Below are positions 1 through 6,581 of a stretch of DNA of 9,548 nucleotides, in pieces. Source of the stretch: Syntrophales bacterium (GTDB lineage: Bacteria > Desulfobacterota > Syntrophia > Syntrophales > UBA5619); contig JAQTRB010000044.1 of NCBI GenBank assembly GCA_028712015.1, positions 1 to 9,548 on the forward strand. Reading direction: 5' to 3'. The notes below the pieces were generated by a model. It ran no database searches and was not told the origin of the DNA. It was given only the letters and a program-made list of their open reading frames with translations. The translations under genes and the position numbers were made by a program. Each line of letters opens with the position of its first letter. Within the stretch, counting starts at the first letter, position 1.

Positions 1-254
1 TGCTGCGGCATCGGCGCCTGATCTCCTTTGATGTTCCTCTGCGCGTTCTATACCACAAACCTTTCGGGCCGCACCAAATATTTCTTGACAAGCATCCGCC
101 TTGCCGATACAGAAAGACCATGAAAGAATAAGCTAATTCTCGTTTGATGGTTGTTCGGAAAGGGCGAACCGGGAACCTTTTCGGAACGGCGGCGTAAAAT
201 CGTGAAGAGGGGAGGTGAAGATCCGAGTTTATCCAGAGGTTGATCCAAAAAGGC

Positions 255-261
255 AAGGAGG
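255..261 (+). promoter_or_regulatory. Shine-Dalgarno of atpE
   Basis: AAGGAGG lies 7 nt before the second of two tandem ATG codons (269) and 4 nt before the first (266). This favours 269 as the start and argues against the in-frame GTG at 215, which overlaps its own purine-rich stretch and would place charged residues ahead of a clean signal peptide. Confidence 0.85.
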
Positions 262-268
262 GAAAATG

Positions 269-640
269 ATGAGAAAGACCGTTGTTGAAGTTGTTCTGGT
301 CATCGGTTCGGTTCTGTTTTCGGCATCGCTGGCGATGGCCGCCGAAGCGGCGGCGCCCGGGTCCTCCGTCGACTATACGAAGGCCATTGTGATTGCCTGC
401 AGCCTGCTTGCCGCGGGGGGGGCGATGGCCCTCGGCACCATCGGTACCGGCATCGGCATGGGAAACGGGTTGAGCGGCGCGACGAATGCCGTCGGCCGAA
501 ATCCGGAAGCGCATGGCAAGATCCTGATCACCATGATGGTCGGACTCGCGATGATCGAATCCCTGGCGATCTATGCCCTGGTCATTGCCCTGGTCGTGCT
601 GTATGCCAATCCGCTGCTCAAGGTGGTCGGTCTTTCGTAG
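269..640 (+). CDS. atpE: F-type ATP synthase subunit c (AtpE)
   Basis: This is the c subunit of the F0 rotor ring, which carries ions across the membrane during ATP synthesis. The protein has 123 residues from ATG 269 (124 if ATG 266 is used). Residues 1-24 form a signal peptide (MRK, hydrophobic core, likely cleavage after the Ala-Met-Ala at 22-24), an extension known from other deltaproteobacterial c subunits. Helix 1 (about 36-70) carries the glycine ladder GTGIGMGNG. The polar loop has Arg77-Asn78-Pro79. Helix 2 (about 86-114) carries the ion-binding Glu97, followed by Ser98 and Tyr102, and ends in LYANP. Met64 stands where Na+-binding rings have a glutamine and Leu99 where they have a threonine, so proton use is more likely; this is inferred. 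No other atp gene is in the window, and a terminator follows directly, so the gene ends its transcript. Identification is very secure; only the start varies by one codon. Confidence 0.97.
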   Translation: MRKTVVEVVLVIGSVLFSASLAMAAEAAAPGSSVDYTKAIVIACSLLAAGGAMALGTIGTGIGMGNGLSGATNAVGRNPEAHGKILITMMVGLAMIESLAIYALVIALVVLYANPLLKVVGLS

Positions 641-657
641 CAAGCCCGTTTTTATAG

Positions 658-703
658 AAAAAAGGGAGGGGAAGCGCTACCACGACTTTCACTCCCTTTT
701 TTT
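658..703. terminator. Bidirectional intrinsic terminator between atpE and the HEAT-repeat gene
   Basis: An 11-bp perfect stem (AAAAAAGGGAG at 658-668 with CTCCCTTTTTT at 692-702) encloses a 23-nt loop. On the plus strand it ends in a T run through 703 and lies 17 nt after the atpE stop. On the minus strand the right arm sits just before the HEAT gene stop (689-691 lies in the loop), and the left arm then supplies CTCCC followed by six T. The symmetry lets one hairpin stop both converging transcripts. Confidence 0.85.
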
Positions 704-3055
704 ATGGTTTTCCCATTCGGGGCTGCTGTGGCCCGGTGATGGATCGATTCGATAACCGTGTCGGTTGGCCCATTGGATTACGGCATCGACCAGCGGTTTA
801 TGACCGCAATTCAGGAAATCTTGCGCCATCCAAAGAATGCGGGCGCCGTACTGATTCAACGCCTGGATCAACAGCCCCTCCGAGCCGGGAATGCCTTTTT
901 GAATGAAAAAGGCGTAAGCGCCGGCGATGATCTCCAGCCTTTCCTCTTTCAGCGCCGCAAGCAAGATTTCATCGGCAGCGGGATTCGCGGTCATTCCGAG
1001 GGCCCGAGCCGCCTCGATTTTTGTGGAGGAATCTTGATCCTTCAGCGCGACGATCAGGGGGGCGACGGCCGGGGCGCCGATCCTTCCGAGGGCTTCCGCC
1101 GCCGTCCTTCGGGCATCGTAGTTTGAGTCCTTCAGCGCAGCAATCAACGGCTCGACGGCGCGGGGATCCCGGATTTTTCCAAGGGCATCCGCAGCCCCGA
1201 TTCGTACGGCCGTGTCTTGATCCTTCAGTGCGGCGCTCAACGGTTCTACCGAAGGGGCGCCGATGCCGACGAGGGAGGCTGCCGCTTCCGTCCGTACGGA
1301 GATGTCCCGATCCTTCAGCGCTTCCACCAGCGGTTCGACGGCACGGGGATTTCTGATCGTTCCGAGGACGCCGGCCGCCCCCTTTCGCGCGGCTGCGTCT
1401 GTATCCCTGAGCGCCGCAAGCAAGGCTTCAACGGCCACGGGATCCCTGATCATTCCGAGGGCATCCGCCGCCGCGTTTCGGACGGCTGCGTCTTGATCCT
1501 TCAGCGCGGCGACCAGCGGCTCCACGGCAGGGCTTCCGATCATTCCCAGGATGCCCGCCGCCCCCTGTTGCAGGGATGCATCTTTGCCCTTCAGCGCCGA
1601 AATCAACGGCTCGACGGCCGGGGCGCCGATGACGACGAGGGCGTCCGCCGCCACGTTGCGTAAAGCCGCATCCTTGTCCTTCAGAACAGCGATCAACGGC
1701 GCGGCGATCTTTCTGAGCGCATCCACGGCCTCGCTTCTCGCGGAGGAGCCCTGATCCTTCAAGACGGCCGTCAGGGGCTCAATGGCAACGGAGCCCATGC
1801 CTCCGAGGGCATCCACGGCCTTTCTGCGGACGCTGTAGTTTTCATCCTTCAACGCGCCCACCAGGGGTGCAACAGCGCGGGCATCGTTGGTCTTTCCGAG
1901 CGTATCCGCAACTTCGCTCCGGACCGACGGGTCATCATCCTTGAGTGCGGCAACCAATGTTTCGATGGTCGAGGGATCCGCGATCTCGCGTCGGACCGAC
2001 GGATCTTTGTCCTTCAGGTCGACCGCCGGCGGTTCGACGGCGGAGGGTTTCGCGGCCTCGTTTCGCAGAGACGGGTCTTTGTCCTTCGGCTCCGCCGCCA
2101 ACGGTTCAGGAGGGGGGGCTTTCTTGATCTTTCCCAGCGCATCGGCGGCATTCCTCCGGACGGCATGGTTTTTGTCCCGCAGCGCGGCCAGCAGCGGTGC
2201 AAGAGAACGGGTATCGCCAATCTTTCCAAGAGTTTCCGCAGCCCCGCTGCGAACGAAAGGATTCTTGTCCCGCAGGGCGGCCAGCAAGGGTTCAACGGCG
2301 GCGGGACCAATCGCGGCAAGGGCATCGGAAACGGCGCCGCGGGCATTGTAGTTCTCTTCCTTCAGTGCGGCGATCAATGGTTCGACGGCGCGGGCATCCC
2401 GGATCTTTCCGAGGGCGCCCGCGGCCCCGCTTCGGACGGACGGATCTTGATCCTTCAGGGCGATAATCAAGTGCTCGACGGCGGGCGGTCCGATCATGCC
2501 CAAGGCCCTTGACGCCTCCGACCGGACGGATAGATTCTCGTCCTTCAGGACGGCCACCAGCGGTTCGACGGCACGAGCTTCCTTGATCATTCCCAGGGCG
2601 CTCGCGGCCCCGCCTCGAACCGACGGATCATTCACCTTCAGCGCGGCGATCAACCGTTCGACGGCGGGCGGCCCGATCATTCCGAGGGCGCCGGCGGCCC
2701 CGTTTCGAACGCCGTATTTTTCATCCTTCAGGGCGGCGATCAACGGTTCGACGGCGCGGGCGTCCCGGATCTTTCCGAGGGCGTCGGCGGCCCCGCTTCG
2801 GACGGACGGATCTTGATCCTTCAGGACGACGATCAAGCGCTCGACGGCGGAGGCATCCTTGATCCGGCCGAGGGCATCGACCGCATTCCTTCGGACGACC
2901 GGGTCTCTGTGATTCAGCTCCCGGATGAATCTATCGGATCGGTCAACATTTTTTCCCTGGAAAAAACAGGAACAAAGGGGGAAGGAGAGGAAGAAAGTCA
3001 ACATCACGATTTGAAAAACATGTCTTTTTGAACGGGCTGGATCGGAATTCACCAT
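689..3055 (-). CDS. HEAT-repeat (PBS-lyase HEAT-like) lipoprotein
   Basis: A 788-residue solenoid protein. Residues 1-30 resemble a lipoprotein signal peptide: basic stretch ARSKRH, a hydrophobic segment, then Leu27-Cys28-Ser29-Cys30 as a plausible lipobox. Phe31 at +2 would not retain it in the inner membrane. Residues 40-753 are about 24 HEAT repeats of mostly 30-31 residues built on AVEPLIAALKD / VRxxAAxALGxI. They often alternate between a 31-residue form ending KIRDA and a 30-residue form ending MIGP. Repeats 10 and 11 (residues 314-361) are 24 residues long and proline-rich. The C-terminus (about 680-770) diverges from the consensus and looks like a cap. HEAT solenoids usually bind proteins; no catalytic residues are seen and the partner is unknown. 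Start: AAGGAGGA (3063-3056) abuts ATG 3055, so GTG 3052 (4 nt after AAGGAGG) may be the true start. The frame stays open to 3232 without a good ribosome site. Confidence 0.93.
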   Translation of the reverse strand: MVNSDPARSKRHVFQIVMLTFFLSFPLCSCFFQGKNVDRSDRFIRELNHRDPVVRRNAVDALGRIKDASAVERLIVVLKDQDPSVRSGAADALGKIRDARAVEPLIAALKDEKYGVRNGAAGALGMIGPPAVERLIAALKVNDPSVRGGAASALGMIKEARAVEPLVAVLKDENLSVRSEASRALGMIGPPAVEHLIIALKDQDPSVRSGAAGALGKIRDARAVEPLIAALKEENYNARGAVSDALAAIGPAAVEPLLAALRDKNPFVRSGAAETLGKIGDTRSLAPLLAALRDKNHAVRRNAADALGKIKKAPPPEPLAAEPKDKDPSLRNEAAKPSAVEPPAVDLKDKDPSVRREIADPSTIETLVAALKDDDPSVRSEVADTLGKTNDARAVAPLVGALKDENYSVRRKAVDALGGMGSVAIEPLTAVLKDQGSSARSEAVDALRKIAAPLIAVLKDKDAALRNVAADALVVIGAPAVEPLISALKGKDASLQQGAAGILGMIGSPAVEPLVAALKDQDAAVRNAAADALGMIRDPVAVEALLAALRDTDAAARKGAAGVLGTIRNPRAVEPLVEALKDRDISVRTEAAASLVGIGAPSVEPLSAALKDQDTAVRIGAADALGKIRDPRAVEPLIAALKDSNYDARRTAAEALGRIGAPAVAPLIVALKDQDSSTKIEAARALGMTANPAADEILLAALKEERLEIIAGAYAFFIQKGIPGSEGLLIQALNQYGARILWMAQDFLNCGHKPLVDAVIQWANRHGYRIDPSPGHSSPEWENHKKRE
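797..2938 (-). repeat. Tandem array of ~93-bp units encoding HEAT repeats
   Basis: About 24 in-frame units, mostly 90 or 93 bp with two of 72 bp, fill this stretch of the lipoprotein gene. On the plus strand each unit shows the recurring word tccttcag near gcggcgatcaacgg and ttcgacggc. Identity varies widely between units. The segments at 2365-2459 and 2731-2825 differ at 5 of 95 positions, whereas units at the 3' end of the gene (797-960) keep little of the consensus. The repetition also keeps other frames open by chance. Confidence 0.9.
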
Positions 3056-3133
3056 TCCTCCTTCCATCCCCGCATGATGCTCTCTCCAGGGGGATGATTT
3101 CGATCTTACCAGAAAGGACAAACGTATTCCACA

Positions 3134-3159
3134 TTTCGAATGACACGTTTCGAACGACA
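3134..3159. repeat. Short direct repeat upstream of the HEAT gene
   Basis: TTTCGAATGACA (3134-3145) and TTTCGAACGACA (3148-3159) match at 11 of 12 positions, with starts 14 bp apart. Each contains the palindrome TTCGAA. They lie in the 188-bp gap between the transporter stop and the HEAT start, about 80-105 bp upstream of the latter, a reasonable place for an operator. No convincing promoter hexamers were found beside them, so a regulatory role is only a guess. Confidence 0.4.
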
Positions 3160-3243
3160 ACCCCTTCCCGATCGCCGCCGGCGATTTGTGAAGGCGCGAG
3201 GTCCGGATTTCCGCAGAATGCGGGAGAGGCAACCGGAAGCGAT

Positions 3244-4131
3244 TCAGAGAGGTTTTCCATAACCCGTCTGTTCCGGCTGCTTCTCCGTCCGGTGGGCGTG
3301 GAGGGAGGTGTAGACAGCCGCTCCCACGACGATCATGGCCCCGGCTGCCGTGCGGATGCCCGGAATTTCAGAGAGGATCGCCGCGGCAAAGATCATCCCG
3401 TAAACCGGCTCCAGGGAAGTGATCAGTCCGGCTTTGGAGGCGCTGATCGTGCGGAGACTGCCGACGAAGAGGGTGTGGGCGGCGGCGGTGAAGATCACAC
3501 CCAGAAGGATCAGGTAGACCCAGCGGTGTTCTAAAAGCAAATCGATCCCTGGTGTCAGAAACGGAAGCAGCGCGAAACCCGCGATGGAGACCTGATAGAA
3601 CATCATCGCACCCGACGGGTAGCGGCTCAGATGTTTCCGGTAGAGGATGTTCCGCAGCGCATAGAGGAAGGCGGAACCGATTCCAAAGGCCGCCCCGACG
3701 GCGACCCGTCCTCCTGAAATTCCCCCGGGCACGGCCAGATAGATTCCGACGATGACGATCAGTGCAACCGCCAGATCGCGACGGTCCATCCGTTCGTGGA
3801 AGAAAAAGGGTTCCATCAGTACGGTCATGATCGTGAAACTGAAGAAGGCTGTAAGGCCAACCGCGACGCCCGACATCTGGATGGCGGTAAAAAAGGTGAT
3901 CCAATGAACGGCGATGAGAAGACCGAGCAGCAGAAGCCAGCCCAAATCGGATCCGCGATCGACCGTCAGACGCGTTCGGGTCAGGCGGCAGAACAGGAAC
4001 AGGGCCAGCGCCGCGATCAGACAACGAAACGCAATGATGTCTTTCGGCGGCAGATGGATCAATTGCGCGAAGAGAGACGTCGCGCTCATGATGATCACGG
4101 CAACGTGCAGTTCGATCATGTTTTTTTTCAT
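3244..4131 (-). CDS. EamA/DMT-superfamily transporter
   Basis: An inner-membrane carrier of the drug/metabolite transporter superfamily, 295 residues, the usual length for two EamA domains. About ten hydrophobic helices are visible, five per half: roughly residues 6-23, 31-48, 65-90, 92-112, 118-135, then 145-165, 173-195, 205-228, 234-254 and 258-280. Each half ends in the family pattern of a Glu-containing loop before the last helix (PFFFHERM in the first, SLEPVYG with LSEIPG in the second). The C-terminal tail is hydrophilic. Members export amino acids, metabolites or drugs, and the substrate cannot be read from sequence. ATG 4131 starts MKKNMIELH; a second ATG at 4119 is possible and neither has a strong Shine-Dalgarno. 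It lies 145 bp downstream of the release-factor-like gene, across a hairpin-rich leader, so it may have its own promoter. Confidence 0.94.
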   Translation of the reverse strand: MKKNMIELHVAVIIMSATSLFAQLIHLPPKDIIAFRCLIAALALFLFCRLTRTRLTVDRGSDLGWLLLLGLLIAVHWITFFTAIQMSGVAVGLTAFFSFTIMTVLMEPFFFHERMDRRDLAVALIVIVGIYLAVPGGISGGRVAVGAAFGIGSAFLYALRNILYRKHLSRYPSGAMMFYQVSIAGFALLPFLTPGIDLLLEHRWVYLILLGVIFTAAAHTLFVGSLRTISASKAGLITSLEPVYGMIFAAAILSEIPGIRTAAGAMIVVGAAVYTSLHAHRTEKQPEQTGYGKPL

Positions 4132-4156
4132 TCAACGCTCTTTCGGGGAAAGTCGA

Positions 4157-4197
4157 TCCCGCTGCATACCGCGTGATCCGGCGGATCAGAAGCGGGA
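4157..4197. other. Two-tier hairpin in the leader of the transporter gene
   Basis: The outer arms TCCCGCT (4157-4163) and AGCGGGA (4191-4197) pair perfectly. Inside, TGATCC (4174-4179) pairs with GGATCA (4183-4188) across a 3-nt loop. The structure ends about 25 nt before the transporter ATG on the minus strand. No T run follows on either strand, so a simple intrinsic terminator is unlikely. A weaker stem, GAGATC/GATCTC, lies at 4208-4233. Confidence 0.4.
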
Positions 4198-4276
4198 ATG
4201 GATGGACGAGATCCACTTTTCGTTGGCGATCTCCACAACGATCCTGCCTCCGCGTCTCCGGACGGTTTTAGAAGGA

Positions 4277-4684
4277 TTATTCCTCCGGAACGACGCGGGT
4301 TCGAAAGGATTTTTTTTCGGACTGGAGATGCTTGGCTTCCAGCGTCTTTTCCCGAGACCGCCGGGAACGCCGCCTTTTCTGCCTCCGGATCTTTTCGATC
4401 CTGGCCTTCTCGGCGTTGACGAGTCCCGTTCGGAGCCGTTCGATCCGGTCCAAGAGGAGGCGACGGGCGAGAAAGCGGTTCAGCGTCTGGGAACGTTCCT
4501 GCTGGCATTTTACGGAGAGACCGGTCGGCAGGTGGACAAGGAAGACGCAGGAAGAGGTCTTGTTGACCTTCTGGCCTCCGGGACCGGAGGCGCGGACGAA
4601 GGTTTCGCGGAACTCCTCCTGACGGATGCCGAGATGCTCCATCCGTTCCCGGAGCGCATTCTCCTTGTCCTGTGAAATGGTCAT
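4277..4684 (-). CDS. Release-factor-like protein with GGQ domain (ArfB/RF-1 domain type)
   Basis: A small class-I-release-factor-like protein, 135 residues from ATG 4684, expected to hydrolyse peptidyl-tRNA on stalled ribosomes. The catalytic loop Gly-Pro-Gly-Gly-Gln lies at residues 34-38, followed by KVNKTSS. The family segment CQQERSQTLNRFLARR covers about 60-75. Residues 93-128 form a very basic helix (KIRRQKRRRSRRSREK) like the tail by which ArfB enters the empty mRNA channel. The stop-codon-recognition domains of RF1 and RF2 are absent. Start: the frame also has ATG 4726, only 14 nt after the ACT gene stop, with GAAGG directly abutting it. 4684 was chosen because relatives, as recalled, begin close to the ISxxKxxALRERMxxLGI segment. 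Neither start has a well-spaced Shine-Dalgarno, so expression may depend on coupling to the gene before it. It is probably the last gene of the oxidoreductase operon. Confidence 0.88.
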   Translation of the reverse strand: MTISQDKENALRERMEHLGIRQEEFRETFVRASGPGGQKVNKTSSCVFLVHLPTGLSVKCQQERSQTLNRFLARRLLLDRIERLRTGLVNAEKARIEKIRRQKRRRSRRSREKTLEAKHLQSEKKSFRTRVVPEE

Positions 4685-4740
4685 CTTGTTCGGGCCATGG
4701 AAGAGGTTTGCGGCACCGGAGTCCATCCTTCAGGAACCCG

Positions 4741-5169
4741 TTAGAGGGAATAGATCTCCTCCTCGATCAGATGAATCCAGTTCCGCCGCAGGACCTCCCG
4801 CGCTTCGTCGAGTTTGTCCGTGCCGAGGATGACGATCGTCTCCTTGCCGATCCGGTTGATCGTCGTGTAGAGGTAAAGGATATTGATCTCCGCCTTGGTG
4901 AGCGGTTTCAGGATTGCATTCATTCCACCGGAATGAAGCGGAACCTCGGCGGCGAGAACCGGGGTGATTTCGTAATCAAAACCGAAGCTCTCCAGAATGG
5001 CCGCCGCCCTCTCCGGATCGTTGACCACCATCCGCACCATGCTGTTTTCCGCCGCGCTGGCGGCGAGCAGGGCCTTGGCCGTGATGTCCTCCTTGTCGAG
5101 GATGTTCGTCAGCCGGGAAAGCGTTCCCGGGACGTTGCCCAGCAGGACGGAGATTTGTTTGACTGGCAT
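4741..5169 (-). CDS. Tandem ACT-domain amino-acid-binding protein
   Basis: A 142-residue protein made of two ACT domains and nothing else. ACT1 (about 3-70) has the signature strand ISVLLGNVPGTLSRLTNIL, where the Gly and Pro mark the ligand-binding turn. ACT2 (about 72-140) covers the strands around EINILYLYTTINRIGKETIVILG and a helix with KLDEAREVLRRN. ACT domains bind amino acids and give feedback control; stand-alone tandem forms act as sensors or regulatory subunits. Position 44 nt after the gamma subunit and on the same strand suggests it senses an amino acid related to the 2-oxoacid used by the enzyme; this is an inference. The start at ATG 5169 has GGGGAGGAG about 9 nt upstream. The longer frame from 5196 would place that purine-rich site inside the coding region. 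Confidence 0.9.
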   Translation of the reverse strand: MPVKQISVLLGNVPGTLSRLTNILDKEDITAKALLAASAAENSMVRMVVNDPERAAAILESFGFDYEITPVLAAEVPLHSGGMNAILKPLTKAEINILYLYTTINRIGKETIVILGTDKLDEAREVLRRNWIHLIEEEIYSL

Positions 5170-5213
5170 ATTGCTTGACTCCTCCCCGCGGATCATTGCC
5201 GCGAAAGATCCGT

Positions 5214-5750
5214 TTATTTCAGGAATTCGTACCCGGCCGCGAAGGCCTTGCGATTGATCTCGATGACCGATTTCTTCTTGCTTCCCATGACCGTCTCCAT
5301 GCTGCTCAGATAGATGTCGGACGGCACCAGGCCGGTCACCTTCAGGAAAGCGCCCATCATCACCGTGTTGGCCGTTCGCGGATTTCCCAACTGCTCGGCG
5401 ATTTCCGAGGAGGGGATTTTGAAAATCCGCACGTCATGCCGCGACGGTTTGACGGCGACGATCGAGGAATTGAGGAAAAGCGCGCCTTCCGGGGCCACGC
5501 GGTTCTGGAAGCTGTAGAGCGAAGGGGTGTTCAGTACGACGATATTGTCCGGCTTGGAGGCGATCGGAGAGGCGATCTCGTCGTCCGACACGGCGACCGT
5601 GCAGTTGGCCGTCCCGCCCCGGACCTCCGCCCCATAGGCGGGGAGGTAGGTGACTTGATAACCGGCGCTCATCGCGCCGTGGGCCAGGGTGTAGCCCATC
5701 ATCAGCACCCCCTGACCGCCGAAACCCGAAAAAATCGTTTTAACCATCAT
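5214..5750 (-). CDS. 2-oxoacid:ferredoxin oxidoreductase, gamma subunit
   Basis: The gamma subunit (178 residues) of a four-subunit 2-oxoacid:ferredoxin oxidoreductase, the part that in this family helps bind CoA and close the active site. The N-terminus SGFGGQGV (8-15) is the family's glycine signature, and YGAEVRGGTANCTV (about 41-54) is the second conserved block. It resembles the gamma domain of pyruvate, 2-oxoglutarate and isovalerate enzymes; the substrate cannot be told from this subunit. ATG 5750 overlaps the beta stop as ATGA, which implies translational coupling. A second ATG follows at once (5747). AAGGAGG lies 13 nt upstream, rather far, which fits re-initiation. The reading frame stays open upstream to 6002, but that part lies inside beta and has low-complexity, shadow-like composition. 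Confidence 0.95.
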   Translation of the reverse strand: MMVKTIFSGFGGQGVLMMGYTLAHGAMSAGYQVTYLPAYGAEVRGGTANCTVAVSDDEIASPIASKPDNIVVLNTPSLYSFQNRVAPEGALFLNSSIVAVKPSRHDVRIFKIPSSEIAEQLGNPRTANTVMMGAFLKVTGLVPSDIYLSSMETVMGSKKKSVIEINRKAFAAGYEFLK

Positions 5751-6526
5751 GGTTTTTGCCCCCCCTCCTTCCGTGCCTTTGCCGCCTCCGCCGGAATGTC
5801 CTTGATGACGCCCAGGGGGAACTGCTTGGTCATCACCTCGTCGATCCAGCGACAGGAATCGATCGGCGTCATCTTCCAGTTTGTCGGACAGGGGGAGAGA
5901 ATCTCGATCATGGAAAAACCGAGGCCGTCGATCTGATACTGAAAGGCCTTGCGAATCGCCTTTTTCGCTTTGAGGATGCTGGCCGGGGAGTTGACCGTGC
6001 ACCGTTCGATGTAGGACGTTCCGGGAAGTTGCGCGAAGATCTCGGAAATTTGAATCGGATATCCGTCCAGAACGTTTTTTCTTCCCGCCGGCGAGGTTGT
6101 CGTCTTCTGCCCCAGCATGGAGGTCGGGGCCATCTGGCCGCCGGTCATTCCGTACACGGCGTTGTTCATGAAAATGACGGTGATGTTTTCCCCCCGGTTC
6201 GCCGCATGAAAACTCTCGGCGATGCCGATCGCGGCCAGGTCGCCGTCCCCCTGGTAGGAAAAGACGACGCGGTCCGGCAAGGCTCGCTTGATTCCGGTCG
6301 CGGTGGCCGGTCCCCGTCCGTGCTGCGCTTCGATCATGTCGACGTCAAAGTAGTTGTAGGCGAGAACGGCGCAGCCCGCCGGCGGCACCCCGATCGTGAT
6401 GCCGCGGATATCCAGCTCGTCGATCACCTCGGCGATCAGCCGGTGGGCGAGGCTATGGCCGCATCCCGCGCAGTAGTGAAAGATGTTGCTCTTCATGCTT
6501 TTGGGTCTGCCGAAAACCTTTTTCAT
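5747..6526 (-). CDS. 2-oxoacid:ferredoxin oxidoreductase, beta subunit (TPP-binding)
   Basis: The beta subunit (259 residues) binds thiamine pyrophosphate and carries out decarboxylation of the 2-oxoacid. The Cys-Ala-Gly-Cys-Gly-His block at 19-24 is the family N-terminal signature. The TPP/Mg motif runs from GDGD (93-96) to the Asn pair at 121-122. The VYGMTGGQMAPTS segment (about 124-136) and the TTTSPAGR stretch after it are typical of the KorB/VorA-type beta subunits. The C-terminal third has SPCPTNWKM, another family block. Start: ATG 6526 has AAGGGA 7 nt upstream, and an internal ATG at 6496 lacks any ribosome site. It lies 55 nt downstream of the alpha gene and its stop overlaps the gamma start. 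Assignment to the superfamily is firm; the choice between 2-oxoglutarate and branched-chain 2-oxoacids is open. Confidence 0.96.
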   Translation of the reverse strand: MKKVFGRPKSMKSNIFHYCAGCGHSLAHRLIAEVIDELDIRGITIGVPPAGCAVLAYNYFDVDMIEAQHGRGPATATGIKRALPDRVVFSYQGDGDLAAIGIAESFHAANRGENITVIFMNNAVYGMTGGQMAPTSMLGQKTTTSPAGRKNVLDGYPIQISEIFAQLPGTSYIERCTVNSPASILKAKKAIRKAFQYQIDGLGFSMIEILSPCPTNWKMTPIDSCRWIDEVMTKQFPLGVIKDIPAEAAKARKEGGQKP

Positions 6527-6581
6527 TATTCCATCCCTTGCTGTTTCAGTCCATCAAGATCGTTTTGTCCTGGCGCACGGG

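Noticed and set aside
3..131. Open frame of 42 codons running in from the left edge, possible 3' end of an upstream gene.
   Set aside because: It resembles no protein I know and does not look like the end of the a subunit expected before atpE. It uses several codons rare in the rest of the window (CTA, ATA, AGA, CGA) and has less G/C at third positions. A random open stretch is as likely.
172..200. Possible promoter for atpE: TAAAAT at 195-200 with GGAACC 17 nt upstream.
   Set aside because: The -10 matches 5 of 6 positions, but the upstream hexamer does not match a sigma-70 -35. The ECF-like reading of GGAAC is too loose to support.
758..2816. Many plus-strand open frames opposite the HEAT gene, including long Ser/Ala/Arg-rich ones.
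   Set aside because: They arise from the 93-bp periodicity and high GC of the minus-strand gene. They overlap one another in several frames, lack ribosome sites and resemble no protein family.
3171..3185. Perfect hairpin ATCGCC-GCC-GGCGAT after the EamA stop, considered as its terminator.
   Set aside because: No T run follows on the minus strand (the next bases are CGGGAAGGGG), so intrinsic termination is not supported.
3368..4216. A 282-codon minus-strand frame overlapping the EamA gene.
   Set aside because: It is rich in Arg, His and Pro and has no membrane helices, the usual look of a shifted frame of a GC-rich membrane-protein gene. The other frame has a clear DMT pattern.
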